Positions 16,106-17,895 of a stretch of DNA of 17,895 bases are shown here, piece by piece (position 1 is the stretch's first letter; each line of letters starts with the position of its first letter). The position numbers were made by a program, and so were the translations under genes. Source of the stretch: Flavobacteriaceae bacterium (GTDB lineage: Bacteria > Bacteroidota > Bacteroidia > Flavobacteriales > Flavobacteriaceae). The stretch is from NCBI GenBank assembly GCA_030618945.1, contig JAUXCI010000019.1, positions 1 to 17,895 on the forward strand, in the 5' to 3' direction. The notes under the pieces were generated by a model. That model had not been told where the DNA came from, searched no databases, and was given only the letters and a program-made list of their open reading frames with translations.

Positions 16106-16576
16106 TTAAAGTAATAATGTATAATGACCATGGATACACAACCAATGATCATTTTCCTTTACGAATATTCTGGTCGATTTTCCACGAGTCGCAAATGGCT
16201 TTCCATTAGTTGTTCCATGATCTTCCCAGTAGTAAACAATCCAAGCTGTATTCCCTTTTACAGTGACAATTGGATCGACCATTTCTGTATGGATATTGGA
16301 GGATTCTTTAATCCATGACCCAATTCCATTTACTTCGGATTCTTTACCTACTCTTAAAACAGGATCTGTTTCACCAAACTGCGTGAAATCAGGATGGATA
16401 AAGCTGGCATAGCGCTCTATGTCTTCCTTTTCTATGGCACCCCACATGTTGATTAGGGTTTGTTTTACCTCTTCTTTACTTGAATTTGTGAATGGTTCCG
16501 ATGAATTTGTCATTTGACAACTCAAAACACTAAAGAATATGAGGCATAGAAGAATTGAGTTTATTGAATATTTCAT
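16106..16576 (-). CDS. NTF2-like (SnoaL/DUF4440-type) lipoprotein
   Basis: This 156-residue protein has a lipoprotein signal (hydrophobic residues 7-17, then SVLSC with lipidated Cys20) followed by an NTF2-like cone fold. The helix EVKQTLINMWGAIEKEDIE and HPDFTQFG (about 64-71) are typical of the DUF4440/SnoaL-like group, as are the strands TAWIVYYWEDHG and WLCIHGHYTLLL at the end. Family members bind small ligands or act as enzymes or adaptors, and function cannot be told from sequence. It has the best promoter match in the window and probably forms a two-gene unit with the zinc-ribbon gene. Confidence 0.82.
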   Translation of the reverse strand: MKYSINSILLCLIFFSVLSCQMTNSSEPFTNSSKEEVKQTLINMWGAIEKEDIERYASFIHPDFTQFGETDPVLRVGKESEVNGIGSWIKESSNIHTEMVDPIVTVKGNTAWIVYYWEDHGTTNGKPFATRGKSTRIFVKENDHWLCIHGHYTLLL

Positions 16577-16600
16577 TTTTTCGAGTTTTAACTATCGCCC

Positions 16601-16628
16601 AAAGATAGGTATATTATACGACTACAAA
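16601..16628 (-). promoter_or_regulatory. Bacteroidota-type promoter for the NTF2-like lipoprotein gene
   Basis: On the minus strand TTG (16628-16626) is followed after 17 bases by TATCTTTG (16608-16601). Both elements and the spacing match the flavobacterial consensus. The start of transcription would be near 16594, 18 bases before the ATG. Confidence 0.62.
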
Positions 16629-16707
16629 CGACTACATTCATTTACATACGAAAGTAAGCATTTAACAGGCCAACCTTTTGCTTTTCTCGTCACAAATTTG
16701 CAGAAGC

Positions 16708-16757
16708 GGATCGGTAGTGATCCAGCAGATGTTTAATTAGCCCGAAATAATTAGGGC
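16708..16757 (+). promoter_or_regulatory. Two small hairpins upstream of ssb
   Basis: GGATC-GGTAGT-GATCC (16708-16723) and GCCC with GGGC 10 bases apart (16740-16757) lie in the 196-base gap before ssb. No exact TAnnTTTG element is present on this strand. Whether these form a leader structure, a terminator or an operator is not clear. Confidence 0.25.
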
Positions 16758-16772
16758 ATAAAATTTATACTT

Positions 16773-17108
16773 ATGAATAATTTAAGAAACAGAGTGCAGT
16801 TGATCGGACATTTAGGAATGAATCCAGAAATCAAAACCTTGGAGAAGGGTAGTAAATTAGCAAAGTTCTCATTGGCAACAAACGATTCCTATAAAAACGC
16901 ACAAGGAGAGAAAATCACTGAAACCGAATGGCATAATATTGTGGCCTGGAATAAAACAGCCGATTTAGTAGAATCGTTTTTAGAAAAAGGAAAGGAAGTT
17001 GCTTTGGAAGGCAAACTGACCACTCGCTCCTGGGAGGATGAAAGTGGAAATAAAAAGTATATCACTGAAGTGGTATGTCATGAGATTTTGTTTTTGGGAA
17101 AGGCATGA
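16773..17108 (+). CDS. ssb: Short single-stranded DNA-binding protein without acidic tail
   Basis: This 111-residue protein is an OB-fold SSB that coats single-stranded DNA. The core is intact: NRVQLIGHLG near the start, TEWHNIVAWNKTADLVESF (46-64) and GKEVALEGKLTTRSW (68-82). The sequence ends at LFLGKA, directly after the last strand of the OB fold. The Gly/Gln-rich linker and the acidic tip (DDDIPF type) that recruit replication and repair partners are absent. The stop codon is genuine and is followed by a terminator. It is therefore probably a paralogue of a full-length SSB elsewhere in the genome. Confidence 0.92.
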   Translation: MNNLRNRVQLIGHLGMNPEIKTLEKGSKLAKFSLATNDSYKNAQGEKITETEWHNIVAWNKTADLVESFLEKGKEVALEGKLTTRSWEDESGNKKYITEVVCHEILFLGKA

Positions 17109-17115
17109 TGTTGAA

Positions 17116-17139
17116 ATGCGTGAAAGCATGAATGCATGA
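17116..17139 (+). repeat. 8-bp ATGCRTGA repeat after ssb
   Basis: Three consecutive 8-base units, ATGCGTGA, AAGCATGA and ATGCATGA, follow the ssb stop. The last two form the left arm of a terminator hairpin. A related array in opposite orientation lies beyond yjbQ. Confidence 0.6.
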
Positions 17140-17169
17140 CTGAGAAAATCTCGCATTCATGCATTTTTT
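17126..17169 (+). terminator. Rho-independent-like terminator after ssb
   Basis: GCATGAATGC (17126-17135) pairs perfectly with GCATTCATGC (17153-17162). An inner GAGA/TCTC stem (17142-17152) and a run of T from 17164 to 17169 complete it. It sits 18 bases after the ssb stop, so yjbQ is probably transcribed separately. Confidence 0.65.
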
Positions 17170-17208
17170 CCTTAACTTCACTTGAACAAACATTATCGGG
17201 AAAATTTC

Positions 17209-17631
17209 ATGAAATTCTATCAAAAAGAAATCAAATTAAAACCTTTTTTACGGGGCTTTCATTTGATAACGGATCATATTTTAAGGGAAATACCAGAAAT
17301 TGAAGAAATAAAGATCGGAATGCTTCAAGTATTTATTAAGCATACCTCGGCCAGTTTGACGATCAATGAAAATGCCGATGCAACGGTCAGAGATGATTTT
17401 GAAAGTCATATGAATAAAATGGTTCCTGAAAATATGCCTTATTATAGGCATAATTATGAAGGAGATGATGATATGCCTGCTCATATAAAAACATCCTTGA
17501 TGGGATCTTCTGTTGAAATACCAATTACAAATGGAAAACTTAATTTGGGTATTTGGCAAGGTATTTACTTGGGAGAGCACAGAGATTATGGAGGCTCTAG
17601 ATCGATAGTGATAACGGCATTCGGAAACTAG
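17209..17631 (+). CDS. yjbQ: YjbQ/UPF0047 family protein
   Basis: This 140-residue protein belongs to the YjbQ (UPF0047, COG0432) family, sometimes annotated as secondary thiamine-phosphate synthase because members can complement thiE mutants weakly. The putative metal/active-site residues are conserved: HTSASL (45-50), His92 in DDDMPAH, and GEHRD (122-126). I chose the ATG at 17209; the frame is open to a TTG at 17182, but MKFYQKEI matches the usual family start and length. It lies between the ssb terminator and a repeat array, and has no clear TAnnTTTG promoter. Physiological role is uncertain. Confidence 0.92.
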   Translation: MKFYQKEIKLKPFLRGFHLITDHILREIPEIEEIKIGMLQVFIKHTSASLTINENADATVRDDFESHMNKMVPENMPYYRHNYEGDDDMPAHIKTSLMGSSVEIPITNGKLNLGIWQGIYLGEHRDYGGSRSIVITAFGN

Positions 17632-17644
17632 AATGGATTTTATG

Positions 17645-17676
17645 TTATTCATTCACGCATTCAATCAATCATGCAT
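17645..17676 (-). repeat. 8-bp ATGCRTGA repeat after yjbQ, inverted
   Basis: On the minus strand four 8-base units run ATGCATGA, TTGATTGA, ATGCGTGA, ATGAATAA. On the plus strand the array ends in CATGCAT followed by seven T, the same ending as the ssb terminator, but pairing within it is weak. It begins 14 bases after the yjbQ stop. Confidence 0.55.
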
Positions 17677-17738
17677 TTTTTTGACAAAATAGAGAGGGTA
17701 GATGGTTGATGTGAGAATTTTGGAGAAGGATAGCCTAC

Positions 17739-17895
17739 TTACAACTTTTGTATAGAAGCATCTACACGAGGTTGCCCTTTTTTGATTTGAAGCCCCTGAG
17801 ACTCGAGCTGTGTCACCACCTTTGAATATAACTGGTCCAAGACACTTGCATCATGCAATTCTTTTTTAAATCTGCTCAGCGTGCTATGCCCCGGA
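17739..17895 (-). pseudogene. Truncated IS5-like transposase remnant (partial at window edge)
   Basis: The last 157 bases encode, on the minus strand, 51 residues ending at a TAA. The fragment contains HSTLSRFKKEL and, 34 residues later, KKGQPRVDASI, which match the N-terminal part of IS5/IS1182-type DDE transposases up to the first catalytic Asp. Three residues after that motif comes a stop (QKL, TAA), so the rest of the DDE domain is missing. No continuation is obvious in other frames before 17640. The 5' part lies outside the window. Either this is a decayed insertion-sequence remnant or the remainder was deleted; no terminal inverted repeat could be identified. Confidence 0.65.

Noticed and set aside
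16577..16772. tRNA or small RNA gene between the NTF2-like gene and ssb
   Set aside because: The hairpins present do not form a cloverleaf, there is no T-loop sequence, and no promoter plus terminator pair is seen on one strand.
17182..17208. TTG start for yjbQ
   Set aside because: The ATG at 17209 gives the normal family length and start; the added nine residues have no family support.
17281..17652. 123-residue minus-strand open frame opposite yjbQ
   Set aside because: It is an antisense shadow of a strongly conserved gene, with unlikely residue composition and no recognisable domain.

Overview
The window looks like ordinary chromosome of a gliding-type marine Bacteroidota, most likely Flavobacteriaceae. 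Supporting signs are a gldH gliding-motility lipoprotein gene inside a ricT-gldH-PBP1A operon, low GC, upstream sequences matching the Bacteroidota promoter pattern (TTG about 17 bases before TAnnTTTG), the flavobacterial form of DNA polymerase III delta', and proteins with Bacteroidota-style N-terminal carboxypeptidase-regulatory domains. I see no rRNA, tRNA, CRISPR array, prophage or defence island.

Layout. Positions 60-5860 (minus strand) hold a tightly packed four-gene operon, transcribed ricT, gldH, penicillin-binding protein 1A, acyl-CoA ligase. The junctions are 1 base, a TAATG overlap, and 2 bases. Next are a small 4Fe-4S ferredoxin (minus) and the divergent holB (delta' clamp-loader subunit). 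holB converges on a TrhA/hemolysin III membrane protein. The plus strand then carries a small GlsB/YeaQ membrane protein, trpS and a RidA-family protein. From 10190 the minus strand carries a secreted GH29 alpha-L-fucosidase, a Tas-type aldo/keto reductase, pgk, a secreted carboxypeptidase-regulatory-domain protein, a small zinc-ribbon protein and an NTF2-like lipoprotein. The last part holds a tail-less ssb, a YjbQ-family gene and, at the right edge, a truncated IS5-like transposase remnant.

How the genes fit together. The left operon joins cell-envelope synthesis (PBP1A), gliding machinery (GldH) and a cysteine-rich RicT/PSP1 protein. holB lying close to ricT echoes the holB-yaaT linkage of Firmicutes. 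Most of the rest is housekeeping (trpS, pgk, holB, ssb) with scattered single genes.

The least explained structure is in the intergenic DNA. There are three families of short, strictly periodic, degenerate repeats: a 7-bp CTTANNN family at three places (before trpS, before tas, after pgk), an 8-bp ATGCRTGA family on both sides of yjbQ in opposite orientation, and an 8-bp CATCAGCA family at the left edge. They abut gene starts or ends and include a 23/24-bp inverted pair. They are the best candidates for something undescribed. I found no convincing new multi-gene system.
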